64,000 nucleotides of DNA from Levilactobacillus lindianensis (GTDB lineage: Bacteria; Bacillota; Bacilli; Lactobacillales; Lactobacillaceae). The DNA lies in assembly GCF_003946095.1 (NCBI RefSeq), contig NZ_RHOD01000015.1, forward strand, positions 1 to 64,000, in the 5' to 3' direction. A program made the position numbers and the translations under genes. The notes beneath the pieces were generated by a model, which made no database searches, was not told where the DNA came from, and was given only the letters and a program-made list of their open reading frames with translations. Shown here piece by piece: positions 36,242 to 45,960 of this stretch. Each line of letters opens with the position of its first letter. Within the stretch, counting starts at the first letter, position 1.

Positions 36242-37610
36242 GGTGATCAGTCTCCTTCGGCTGAATCAACTGGTTGTTTTGAATATACTGCTTGAAGTCA
36301 TCGTAAATGGGCTGGAATAGCTCGGGATCGTGACTATCCGGGCTGAGCATTTCCTTAGGAAAGAAGAAGCGTTGGTCACCGGAGAACTTTCCGCGAATGG
36401 CGTTGACCAAATCGGAAACTGTCGAGAGTTCTCGCAGGCTACCATCCGGTTCTTGAAGTTCAATCTGCGTTAGGGGATGTGTGACGCGAGGGTCATAGGC
36501 ATCATCATAAGGCAAATCGTAACTGTTATCGGTGGCCGTGTAGTAGTCGATGTTGAACCCAGCGGAGGCGATGAGGTCGCGAAGATGTGGGATCAAGTCT
36601 TGCGTCTTTGCGGAGAAGATCGCGCTCTTCAGAGGCTTCCGATCGAGGAAGCGGTGGGCCAAGTCGGCCAGAATCTCGTCATCGGAGTCGCGCCAATGAA
36701 TGAAGTAGGTGGTAAGGACGCCATCGTCGAGGTTCAAGTAGTCCTTGAGATCAAATTCGTGGTTGAAGAAGGGCAATAGGAGATGGGGCACGAAGCTCTC
36801 ATCCTCGTTCCCGTTTTGGTAGAGCTCATTGGCTCTAGCCAGCAAGTGATCCAAAATGACTTCCATGGCCCGAGAAACCGGGTGGAAATAGACCTGTTGA
36901 TACATTTGGAAGCGACTGATGATGTAGTCTTCGACGGCGTGCATGCCGTTCATGGCAAAGGCAATGCCGTCCTTATAAGGACGCATCACTCGCAGAATTC
37001 GGGTAATATCAAAGGTTCCGTATTCGGTTCCCGTGAAGTAGGCGTCTCGTAGGAGGTAATCCATGCGGTCGGCATCAATTTGACTGGAGATCATCTGAAC
37101 CACTTGGGGGTTCGGGTGCGTCTTCTGGATGACGCTCGCCACTTCGGCCGGGAAGGTTGGGCTGACGCGCCGCAGCACTTGATTAACCTCGGTGGTTGGT
37201 GACGTCAGGATCTCAGCGGTAATGGCCTCGTGATCCGTGTGAAAGATGTGTTCAAAGGCGTGAGAGTAGGGACCGTGACCAATGTCGTGTAGCAGAGCGG
37301 CACATAAGGCCGTCAGTCGATACCGGTCATCCCAACCGCCATCACCTGGAATTTCCATGGGATAGTTACGTTGGAAGTTATCACAGATTTGGCGGGTGAC
37401 CTCGTAGACCCCCAGTGAGTGGGTGAAACGCGAGTGTTCGGCACCGTGGAAGATGAGTGAAGCCGTTCCAAGTTGCTTGATGCGCCGGAGCCGTTGAAAT
37501 TCACGGGTGTTGATTAGGTCTAAAATAACTTGATGTTGAACGTAAATATAGTTGTGAACCGGGTCGCGAAAGACTTTTTCTCGGGGTAGCCGAGCAGTTG
37601 CGTAACTCAC
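36231..37610 (-). CDS. HD-domain phosphohydrolase (YwfO-like)
   Basis: 459 residues. Metal ligands of the HD superfamily: His59/His64 in EHSRFTHSLGVYE and HD at residues 108-109 in LLHDIGHGPYSHAFEH, with a later Asp in SSQIDADRMDYLLRDA. The length and these blocks match the dGTPase-like YwfO group, which hydrolyses nucleoside triphosphates in Gram-positives. First gene of the operon, before the two HAD phosphatases. Confidence 0.88.
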   Translation of the reverse strand: MSYATARLPREKVFRDPVHNYIYVQHQVILDLINTREFQRLRRIKQLGTASLIFHGAEHSRFTHSLGVYEVTRQICDNFQRNYPMEIPGDGGWDDRYRLTALCAALLHDIGHGPYSHAFEHIFHTDHEAITAEILTSPTTEVNQVLRRVSPTFPAEVASVIQKTHPNPQVVQMISSQIDADRMDYLLRDAYFTGTEYGTFDITRILRVMRPYKDGIAFAMNGMHAVEDYIISRFQMYQQVYFHPVSRAMEVILDHLLARANELYQNGNEDESFVPHLLLPFFNHEFDLKDYLNLDDGVLTTYFIHWRDSDDEILADLAHRFLDRKPLKSAIFSAKTQDLIPHLRDLIASAGFNIDYYTATDNSYDLPYDDAYDPRVTHPLTQIELQEPDGSLRELSTVSDLVNAIRGKFSGDQRFFFPKEMLSPDSHDPELFQPIYDDFKQYIQNNQLIQPKETDHHDH

Positions 37611-37638
37611 AGTGATTCCTCCTTCTTAATTTGAACAT

Positions 37639-38460
37639 TTAAATAGGTTGGCGGCGTGCCATCAGGGCGGTTTCGTGGGCTAGCCGGTCCTGAAACCAGG
37701 GGGTTGCCATGGCCGCGGTTAATTTGCCTTGGCCGATGTCGAGACCCGCCGAGGTGCAAGCCGCGAGGATCCGTTGCCGGGCGTCTGCTACGGTGAGCGG
37801 GCGATCCAAGAGATTCGCCACGGTGGTCATGACCGCAGGATCGACGTCGGGAAAGTTCCAATCGTTGGGGTGATCTCCTAAACCCGCGCGGTAAAAGTCG
37901 CGAACCAGGCTGCCGCGCGTGAGCTGATCACCGGTGACGCTGAGGTAAAGCATGGTGACCATCGCGTGTGGACTGCGGCGTTGCGAAATACCGGCAATCT
38001 TACGGTTGTTGACACTGAGATCGTAGTCGCCTGGACAATAGGACCGGGTGATCTCATGGTGAGCCAGGTCGAGCTCCGGCCAGGTCGCCGCCATCAAGTC
38101 CAACATCTGGTCGTAAGCCGCCGCCACGCTAATGGCGGGGGTCGTCAGGGGTTGAAACAAGGACACGTTCAGAATGCCACCGTCGGCTACGACGGCCAAT
38201 CCGCCAGAATTTCGGAGAACATGGTCGTAGCCGTAGCCGTGAACGGCACTGACAGCGTCTGTAAGGTGTGGTAGCCGCTTATCCTTAATCCCCATGATGA
38301 CGGTTGGTGGCATGGTCCAGAAGTGCAATACGGGCTGTTTAAGCCGGGGGATTAGATCCAGCAGGGCATTGGTGTACCCAAAGGCTTGATTCTTCTGCTC
38401 GGCCGCAATGGCGGTCGTCAGCGTCTGAATCCGGTCAGTGGCTAAATTAAGTGGTGCCAA
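37639..38460 (-). CDS. LipL-like octanoyl/lipoyl transferase
   Basis: 273 residues of the biotin/lipoate ligase fold. RNSGGLAVVADGGILNVSL (about 83-101) is the core substrate loop. Cys142 in SYCPGDYDLS and the Lys in NNRKIAGISQRR match the octanoyl-[GcvH] transferase LipL of B. subtilis, where the equivalent Cys is the acyl carrier. It would move octanoyl or lipoyl groups between lipoyl domains. The start is TTG, seven bases after AAAGGGGG. The stop is 28 bases from the HD-domain start. Confidence 0.8.
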   Translation of the reverse strand: MAPLNLATDRIQTLTTAIAAEQKNQAFGYTNALLDLIPRLKQPVLHFWTMPPTVIMGIKDKRLPHLTDAVSAVHGYGYDHVLRNSGGLAVVADGGILNVSLFQPLTTPAISVAAAYDQMLDLMAATWPELDLAHHEITRSYCPGDYDLSVNNRKIAGISQRRSPHAMVTMLYLSVTGDQLTRGSLVRDFYRAGLGDHPNDWNFPDVDPAVMTTVANLLDRPLTVADARQRILAACTSAGLDIGQGKLTAAMATPWFQDRLAHETALMARRQPI

Positions 38461-38809
38461 GAGACGTCCCCCTTTCAGTCGTTTAGATGCAATGTTTTCA
38501 TTATACTAGAAAACTTAGACCCCGTCATGGTTGGGGGTGTAGTGGCTGTTTGAGTGAGCCGGATCACTTAGATTTGATTTCGATGTGTACGTATGACGTT
38601 CGGTAGTTGTTGTGAATGATAAGATCCATTGGCAAATAATATTAGTTTGATGATTACAGGAGACATTTAAAATTATCTTGACTGCTGGATCTTAGCCGGA
38701 GGTGGGTAGGGATTCTCAAAGAACTTGGTCTTAAAGTATTAAAGAATAGGTTTTCCAAGAAAAATGAACTATAATTAACGCAGACAATTCACGGAAAGGG
38801 AGTGTGCAG
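38461..38809. other. Divergent intergenic region
   Basis: 349 bases between the LipL-like gene (minus) and the DUF1934 gene (plus). No gene is seen. A TATAAT at 38770-38775 is a likely -10 box for the plus strand. The minus strand at 38692-38706 reads CCACCTCCGGCTAAG, identical to the right end of repeat copy A, a solitary end without the body of the element. Confidence 0.55.
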
Positions 38810-39250
38810 ATGGATCAGTTATCAACGGGGGTGCCCGTGATGATTCACTTGGAAACGCATATTAAACAGGATGGAGACGTTTCCGACTACCGCTTAGATG
38901 TGGAAGGTCAGCTCGTTCAGATGGGCTTAAACCTCTATCTTCGCTACCTGGAACCCGATCAAGAGACGGGAAAGGAAACGCCCGTGACGATGAAGTTCAC
39001 GCCAGAAGGTGAGGTCCACCTGACGCGAAACGCGGAGGCTGAACTGCGGTTACACTTCATCAGTGGCAAACGGGTCACGGCGCGCTACAAGACGCCTTAT
39101 GGGATCATGCCAATCGAGACCGTGACGCCATACCTGGAGACCAGTTTTCAGGAGCGACCATTCAGCGGAAACGTCAAGATTGACTACCTGCTCTATGCTG
39201 GTGAAGAATTAGTCGGGAACTACAAGATTCGATTGCAATTTACGGCATAA
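38810..39250 (+). CDS. DUF1934 (YwiB-like) protein
   Basis: 146 residues, a compact all-beta protein with alternating strands (HLETHIKQDG.. VTMKFTPEGEVHLTR.. KVKIDYLLYAGEELVGNYKI-type ending), matching DUF1934, a calycin-like fold. It commonly lies directly before rpoE in lactobacilli. GGGAG is eight bases before ATG 38810; an earlier GTG two codons upstream is less well spaced. Function unknown. Confidence 0.85.
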   Translation: MDQLSTGVPVMIHLETHIKQDGDVSDYRLDVEGQLVQMGLNLYLRYLEPDQETGKETPVTMKFTPEGEVHLTRNAEAELRLHFISGKRVTARYKTPYGIMPIETVTPYLETSFQERPFSGNVKIDYLLYAGEELVGNYKIRLQFTA

Positions 39251-39294
39251 ACGAGTATCATATTTCGTAGACTGTGGAAAGGACGTGCACCAGT

Positions 39295-39945
39295 TTGGAA
39301 TTAAAAGTCTTTGAGGGCCAGAATAAAAAGGAATTATCAATGATCGAAGTTGCTCACGCCATTTTGTCTCAACACGGTGACGTGATGGCATTTGCCGACT
39401 TAGCAAACGCCGTGCAAGCCTATTTGGGCGACAGTGACGCAGAAGTTCGTAACCGGCTGTCCCAATTCTATACGGATTTAAATGTCGATGGTAGTTTCAT
39501 TTCTCTGGGTGATAACCTCTGGGGACTGCGAACTTGGTATCCGTTTGAATCCATCGATGAAGCGACGGTTCACGCTGAGGAAGATGAAGATCAACCTAAG
39601 CGTAAGAAGCGTAAGAAGGTTAACGCCTTCCTCGCTGATACGACCGATGACGACGACGTAATCGATTACGATGACGATGATCCAGAAGATGACGACACTT
39701 CGTACGCCAGTGATGACGACGATGATGACGATTCAACCGGCTCAACGCCTGACCTGGGCAAGTTACAGACCGGCCTAGGCATCGATGACGATGACGAAGA
39801 AGATGCTTCGGAAGACATCCCAGATGGTATCGAAGACCAGCTTTCTCAGATGGAAGCCCCGGACGACGATGACACCGACAATCTCGACTTCTCTGATGAC
39901 GATGATGAAGACGACGATGACGAAGAAGACAGCGATCAAAAGTAA
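39295..39945 (+). CDS. rpoE: RNA polymerase delta subunit
   Basis: 216 residues. The N-terminal HARE-HTH domain (ELSMIEVAHAILSQHGDVMAFADLANAV, about residues 11-85) is followed by a Lys-rich joint (PKRKKRKK) and a C-terminal half made almost wholly of Asp and Glu, as typical for delta. Delta increases RNA polymerase recycling and responsiveness to initiating NTP concentration. The TTG start lies 11 bases after AAAGGA and gives the expected MELKVFEGQ beginning. The pyrG promoter follows at once. Confidence 0.93.
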   Translation: MELKVFEGQNKKELSMIEVAHAILSQHGDVMAFADLANAVQAYLGDSDAEVRNRLSQFYTDLNVDGSFISLGDNLWGLRTWYPFESIDEATVHAEEDEDQPKRKKRKKVNAFLADTTDDDDVIDYDDDDPEDDDTSYASDDDDDDDSTGSTPDLGKLQTGLGIDDDDEEDASEDIPDGIEDQLSQMEAPDDDDTDNLDFSDDDDEDDDDEEDSDQK

Positions 39946-39960
39946 ATTGAAAATGTTTGC

Positions 39961-39989
39961 TTGACCTACAGTCGAAAAACAGTTAGTAT
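39961..39989 (+). promoter_or_regulatory. pyrG promoter
   Basis: TTGACC (39961-39966), 17 bases, TAGTAT (39984-39989), then seven bases to a GGGC start site at 39997. Confidence 0.85.
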
Positions 39990-39996
39990 GTTTTTT

Positions 39997-40073
39997 GGGC
40001 TCCTTGCTACTTGTAGTGAGGACAACTGAACGGTGAAGTAGCTCCCTATTCCGAATGAATAGGGAGTTTTTTT
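39997..40073 (+). promoter_or_regulatory. CTP-sensing pyrG leader (reiterative-transcription attenuator)
   Basis: The predicted transcript begins GGGCTCC. A terminator sits 45 bases later: CTCCCTATT (40042-40050) with AATAGGGAG (40058-40066) and seven T. In B. subtilis and L. lactis low CTP causes slippage that adds extra G at the GGGC start; these G pair with the CUCCC arm and block termination. All three parts (GGGC at +1, pyrimidine-rich 5' arm GCTCCC, terminator) are present here, so the same control is likely. Confidence 0.85.
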
Positions 40074-40077
40074 ATAG

Positions 40078-41721
<1,644 letters not shown>

Positions 41722-41802
41722 TTTTCTAAGGTCGTTTAAGTTGGCCGCCTGCGGCAAGGACTGTACTTTACCATAACTAAAGATAACTGAATTGAAATAC
41801 TG

Positions 41803-41851
41803 AACGGGTAAGCATCCCTGGCTGAGGCCAAGTGGTGCTTACCCGTTTTAT
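41803..41851 (+). terminator. Terminator after pyrG
   Basis: AACGGGTAAGCA pairs perfectly with TGCTTACCCGTT around a 21-base loop, followed by TTTATATT. Between it and pyrG, 41741-41755 holds TTGGCCGCCTGCGGC, a solitary terminal motif of the structured repeats. Confidence 0.8.
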
Positions 41852-41995
41852 ATTGTCGAGTGATAAGCAGCCTAATTAGTTAATTGGTGTGTCTGAGTTG
41901 TAGCTCGAGATCGCTAGGATTCAAATATGCTGGAGGCAGATCTCAATCTGACTTAACTGTGTTGGTATCGATAGTTGTTGCCATAATGTTACTAT

Positions 41996-42182
41996 CTAAG
42001 CCGTGAGGCCGGCAGATCGGGGCTCAGGCGCATCGTTCTCCTTAGTCGGCGAGTGGTTTTCTCGTCGGCTTAGGAGAAAACCAAGCTTGAAGACTCGGGA
42101 TTTTCGAGGCTTCAAGTTGTGTTCGCACCGTTCCAGCCCCGAACTGCCGGCCGGTAAGGCGAGTCGTACCACAACAGTTGCC
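41996..42182 (-). repeat. Structured intergenic element, copy D
   Basis: Outer stem 42007-42024 with 42135-42152 (18 positions, one mismatch). Hairpin 42036-42053/42061-42078 and hairpin CTTGAAGACTCG/CGAGGCTTCAAG (about 42087-42116) lie inside. It is about 85% identical to copy E at 45.7 kb, and most stem differences are paired changes. Read on the minus strand it carries the same TTGAAGCCTCG...CGAGTCTTCAA hairpin and TAAG...CTAA hairpin as copies A, B and C2. Confidence 0.75.
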
Positions 42183-42291
42183 TAGTAGTGGACTAATGTA
42201 GCAAAGCAATCCTAGTGTTAATTCAAATTTGAAGGCAAATTAAAACGCCTGTCAGCACTCCCAAACAGGAATGGCGACAGGCATTAATCTT

Positions 42292-42729
42292 CTATTTTGC
42301 TGGAACGTTGGGATCGTCGATGATGTTGGTTACCGCGGCTTGGATCGCGGGGATCAACGGGCTATTGGCATCGATGCCCGTTTGGTCGAAGCGGGCTTGC
42401 CACCAGCTACGACGAATATCTTGAACCTGGGCCACAATGTCTTGGCCGGCCGGGGTGAGACTGAGGAGCTGCGTCTTGCCACTCCCGGCAGTTTTGGTTA
42501 GGTAGCCGAGGGCTTGAATCTTGTTGACTTCGCGGGTGGTGAGGCCCTTGTCAATGACTAGAGTCTTGGCAACTTGACTTTGGTTGATGGCCGGGTGCTC
42601 GTGAACTGTCAGTAGGACGCAGGCGGCCGTTGGATTCAGCCCCAAGTCCTTAAATATCGGGCTGGTGTCCTTGTAGTATTTACGGTGTAGGATAGAAATA
42701 TCTTGAGCCAGATAACCTAAATCGATCAT
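42292..42729 (-). CDS. MarR-family transcriptional regulator
   Basis: 145 residues with a winged helix: LNPTAACVLLTVHEHPAINQSQVAKTLVIDKGLTTREVNKIQALGYLTKTAG (about 31-82). It is divergent from alsS and shares a 120-base control region holding two palindromes, so it is the likely regulator of alsS-alsD and of itself. AAAGGAG precedes the ATG. The ligand is unknown. Confidence 0.88.
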   Translation of the reverse strand: MIDLGYLAQDISILHRKYYKDTSPIFKDLGLNPTAACVLLTVHEHPAINQSQVAKTLVIDKGLTTREVNKIQALGYLTKTAGSGKTQLLSLTPAGQDIVAQVQDIRRSWWQARFDQTGIDANSPLIPAIQAAVTNIIDDPNVPAK

Positions 42730-42763
42730 GGCGCACTCCTTTCTGTTGTGAAAAAGGTTCTAT

Positions 42764-42815
42764 GTTGACAAAACAACTTAAGGCTATTATGATGATTCTA
42801 AGTTGACTTGTCAAC
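42764..42815. promoter_or_regulatory. Overlapping divergent promoters and two MarR-type operators
   Basis: Plus strand: TTGACA (42765-42770), 17 bases, TATGAT (42788-42793) for alsS. Minus strand: TTGACA (42809-42814), 17 bases, CATAAT (42786-42791) for the regulator. The two -10 boxes overlap. Palindromes GTTGACTTGTCAAC (42802-42815) and GTTGACAAAACAAC (42764-42777) cover the -35 boxes, one at each end, so bound regulator would silence both genes. Confidence 0.75.
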
Positions 42816-42852
42816 ACAATTAAACTAAAAAATGAAAACGGGGGACCCACCG

Positions 42853-44535
42853 ATGACAAAAACCAAGACTGGCGCACAAGCGTTAATTCAAAGCATGATT
42901 AATCAGGGGATCAAGTACGTGTTCGGTATTCCGGGCGCGAAGGTTGACCAACTTTTCGAAGGGCTGGAGTACAGCAAGGACCCACGAGCACCAAAGGTCA
43001 TTGTGACCCGGCACGAACAGAATGCCGCGTTGATTGCGTCCGGGATTGGTCGGATTACTGGGGAACCTGGCGTAGTTGCAACCACTTCTGGTCCTGGGGT
43101 TTCCAACTTAACGACGAGTCTAATTACGGCGACCGCAGAAGGCGATCCCGTCATTGCTTTGGGGGGACAGGTTCCCCAAGATGACATTGGCCGCTTGACT
43201 CACCAGAGTATTCCCAGCAAGGAACTCCTGAGCTCGGCCACTAAGTCTAGTGTCGAAGTTCAGAACGCCAACAGTCTCTCTGAAGCCTTTGCTAACGCCT
43301 ACCAAACGTCGCGGGCACCTAAGGCGGGGGCGACATTCATCTCCTTACCACAAAACGTGTTAAACGGTCAGGTCGACCGACCAGAAATTAAGACCGTGCC
43401 AACCATTGACCAAGGGGTGGCCGATCCCGCCACGATCAGTGCGCTGGTCGATAAGATGACACACGCCAAGCTACCGGTGATTCTGGCCGGCATGCGGGCC
43501 TCAGCCAGTGACGTGACGACCGCGATTCGTGAGTTGTTAGGCCACGCTGATATTCCCGTCGTTGAAACGTTCCAGGGAGCCGGTGTCGTATCCCGTAACC
43601 TAGTTCGCAACTACTTTGGTCGAGTGGGTCTTTTCCGTAATCAAATCGGTGATAACCTCTTAAAGGAAAGTGACTTGGTGATCACGGTGGGTTACGATCC
43701 CGTGGAATACGAAGCGCGGATCTGGAACGCCGACCGGACTGGTGAAGTGGTCAGTCTCGACAGTGTGGCGCCAGAAATCACCACCGATTATCAACCAGAA
43801 TTAGTGATTCACGCCGACATTGCCAAAACCCTACACGCATTGGGCCAGGCCTTGCCAAGCGACTGGGCCTTATCCAATGAGGTTCAGACAGAATTGACGG
43901 ATTTAGGGGACAAATTGGCGGCTCAAGCAGAGGCCCCAACCCCTGACGATGACCATGGGATTCATCCATTGGCCATCATCCAAGCTTTACAGGATCAAGT
44001 GAATGATGAGACGACCGTGACGGTGGATGTTGGAAGTTTCTATATTTGGATGGCGCGTTACTTCCGGAGTTACCAACCTCGGCACCTGTTGTTCAGTAAC
44101 GGGATGCAGACGTTGGGCGTTGCCTTTCCATGGGCGATTGCGGCCGCACTCGAACGACCTGGTCAACCGATCGTTTCGGTTGCTGGTGACGGTGGCTTCC
44201 TGTTCTCCAGCCAAGAACTCGAGACCGCTGTCCGGTTGAATTTGCCAATCGTGCAGATTATTTGGACCGATGGCTACTACGACATGGTGCGTTTCCAAGA
44301 AATTGCGAAATACGGTCACGATGCCGCGGTTAGTTTTGGCCCCGTGGATTACGTGAAGTATGCCGAAAGCTTTGGCGCTACTGGCTTACGCGTGGACCAC
44401 GCCGCCGATCTGGCAAGCACTCTGAGTGAAGCCTTTACGACAGCCGCCAACGGGCCAGTCGTGGTGGAAATTCCCGTGGATTACCGCGATAATTTACAAT
44501 TAAAGTCCTTATTACTCGAAGATGTCTTAAGCTAA
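42853..44535 (+). CDS. alsS: Acetolactate synthase, catabolic type
   Basis: 560 residues, ThDP-dependent. N-terminal GIKYVFGIPGAKVDQLFEGL and the ThDP Glu in TRHEQNAALIASG; C-terminal ThDP/Mg motif GDGGFLFSSQELETAVRLNLPIVQIIW. The fused short form without a regulatory subunit, together with alsD downstream, identifies the AlsS enzyme of the acetoin pathway (two pyruvate to acetolactate). GGGGGA precedes the chosen ATG; an earlier ATG lacks a site. Confidence 0.95.
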   Translation: MTKTKTGAQALIQSMINQGIKYVFGIPGAKVDQLFEGLEYSKDPRAPKVIVTRHEQNAALIASGIGRITGEPGVVATTSGPGVSNLTTSLITATAEGDPVIALGGQVPQDDIGRLTHQSIPSKELLSSATKSSVEVQNANSLSEAFANAYQTSRAPKAGATFISLPQNVLNGQVDRPEIKTVPTIDQGVADPATISALVDKMTHAKLPVILAGMRASASDVTTAIRELLGHADIPVVETFQGAGVVSRNLVRNYFGRVGLFRNQIGDNLLKESDLVITVGYDPVEYEARIWNADRTGEVVSLDSVAPEITTDYQPELVIHADIAKTLHALGQALPSDWALSNEVQTELTDLGDKLAAQAEAPTPDDDHGIHPLAIIQALQDQVNDETTVTVDVGSFYIWMARYFRSYQPRHLLFSNGMQTLGVAFPWAIAAALERPGQPIVSVAGDGGFLFSSQELETAVRLNLPIVQIIWTDGYYDMVRFQEIAKYGHDAAVSFGPVDYVKYAESFGATGLRVDHAADLASTLSEAFTTAANGPVVVEIPVDYRDNLQLKSLLLEDVLS

Positions 44536-44550
44536 AAGGAAGTTATGACG

Positions 44551-45261
44551 ATGAAGACAACAACCTTATATCAACACGGAACGCTGGCCTTGTTAGTGCC
44601 AGGATTATTGACGGGAACCCTACCAATGCGGACCTTATTGGCCCACGGGGATACCGGAATTGGGACGGGTGAGGGCCTGGATGGTGAGCTGATTATCTTA
44701 GACGGCAACCCATATCAGGTTAACAGTGAGGGGAAAGTAACCGTGGTCGGTGACGACTTCACGTTGCCATTTGCCAACAGCCACTTCGCCGACTATCGGC
44801 CATTACTTACGATGGAAAATGCCACCCGTGAAGAACTTCATGACCAAGTGTTAGGCCTGACGCACGGCGCCAACACCTTCTTCTCAATTAGGGTCACGGG
44901 GACCTTTACAGATGTGAAGACCCGGGCGGTAGCCAAGTCCAGTCGGCCATTCAAGTCTCTGGCAGAGACAGCTGAAAATCAGAGTATCTTCACTCGTGAC
45001 ACCGTGGAAGGGACCTTGTTGGGATACTACTCTCCACAGATCTTTGACGGGGTCGCGGTCGGGGGTTATCACGACCACTTTCTGGATGACGCCCACAGCT
45101 TTGGTGGTCATCTCCTGGGCTTTGGTCGCGTGACTGGTGAGGTTCAGGTTCAGATTTTCAATACCTTGGAACAACATCTCCCCGTTGCCGATACCGATTA
45201 CCAGCAACATGATTTCTCACAAGATGACATCATGGGCGATCTGCATCAGGCCGAGGGTTAA
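44551..45261 (+). CDS. alsD: Acetolactate decarboxylase
   Basis: 236 residues. Zinc ligands in the segment VAVGGYHDHFLDDAHSFGGHLLGF and the N-terminal LYQHGTLALLVPGLLTGTLP match bacterial AlsD/BudA. It turns acetolactate into acetoin. Two ATGs are possible; the second is nine bases from AAGGA, the first only three. It is 15 bases after alsS, so it is the second gene of the operon. Confidence 0.93.
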   Translation: MKTTTLYQHGTLALLVPGLLTGTLPMRTLLAHGDTGIGTGEGLDGELIILDGNPYQVNSEGKVTVVGDDFTLPFANSHFADYRPLLTMENATREELHDQVLGLTHGANTFFSIRVTGTFTDVKTRAVAKSSRPFKSLAETAENQSIFTRDTVEGTLLGYYSPQIFDGVAVGGYHDHFLDDAHSFGGHLLGFGRVTGEVQVQIFNTLEQHLPVADTDYQQHDFSQDDIMGDLHQAEG

Positions 45262-45285
45262 ACAAAACGAATTGAACTCAAAACT

Positions 45286-45314
45286 CGTAATCCTAAATGG
45301 GTTGCGATTTTTTT
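45286..45314 (+). terminator. Terminator after alsD
   Basis: CGTAATCC (45286-45293) pairs with GGGTTGCG (45299-45306), with wobble pairs, followed by a T run. Confidence 0.6.
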
Positions 45315-45325
45315 TATGTTCTAAA

Positions 45326-45494
45326 TTGGCCGCCTGCTGTGGGGACGCTTCAGCCTGAAACCCGGGCTTCTCGCTCGATTTGAAGCCCCGCCAGAGGCGC
45401 GGGTCTTCAAAGTCGCCCGTGGTGTAAGGCCGAGAAGGGCACTCGGTCTAACGCCACCGCCACGGCCGGCTCATCCCTGGCCTCCTCCGGCTAG
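45326..45494 (+). repeat. Structured intergenic element, copy B
   Basis: It begins TTGGCCGCCTGC and ends CCTCCTCCGGCTAGG. P2b is strong: TTTGAAG at 45379-45385 pairs with CTTCAAA at 45405-45411, followed inward by the constant C-T mismatch and a CCC/GGG stem. P3: GTGGTGTAAGGCCGAG with CTCGGTCTAACGCCAC (45419-45457). The outer stem is weaker than in copy A. It lies directly downstream of the alsD terminator. Confidence 0.7.
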
Positions 45495-45710
45495 GTTAGT
45501 ACTTGACCATAACGAAGTTGGCCTTTCTATATCCACCTTGTGGTGACGTTCAAAATATAGTTGTCCGGCTGATTCGAACACCTCAGCATCTGTTTTTTTT
45601 GGATGCACCGTCAGTCGAAAAAGGAAAAGTGTTTTGATTGGACAGGTTAACGACACTGTTTCTTACTAATTTCAATGGTGTCGACAAGAGTTGACTTGGT
45701 GTTTCCACCT

Positions 45711-45897
45711 AAGCCGTGAGGCCGACAGATAGGGGCTCAGGCGCGTCGTTCTCCTTAGTCAGTGAGTGAACTTCTCACTGGCTTAGGAGAAAACCAAGCT
45801 TGGAGACTCGTGGGTTTCGAGGCTTCAAGTTGTGTTCGCACCGTTCCAGCCCCTATCTGTCGGCCGGTAAGGCGTCCAGTACCACCACGGTTGCCGA
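45711..45897 (-). repeat. Structured intergenic element, copy E
   Basis: Near-twin of copy D. The outer stem GGCCGACAGATAGGGGCT (45722-45739) pairs perfectly with 45850-45867. Hairpin 45751-45768/45776-45793 and the CTTGGAGACTCG/CGAGGCTTCAAG hairpin follow. Compared with copy D, an outer-stem C-G to A-T change and several others keep pairing. It lies 64 bases from the end of the ABC transporter gene. Confidence 0.75.
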
Positions 45898-45960
45898 TCC
45901 CCAAAATAAAAGGCCCGCCAACTCGAAAGTTAGTGGACCAATGTGGTTATTTAAAAATAC

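Noticed and set aside
39580-39945. GAT/GAC-rich tract that looks like a simple repeat
   Set aside because: It encodes the acidic tail of the RNA polymerase delta subunit, which is normal.
42003-42185. Open frame inside repeat copy D
   Set aside because: It is a by-product of the palindromic element; the frame is not kept in its near-twin copy E.
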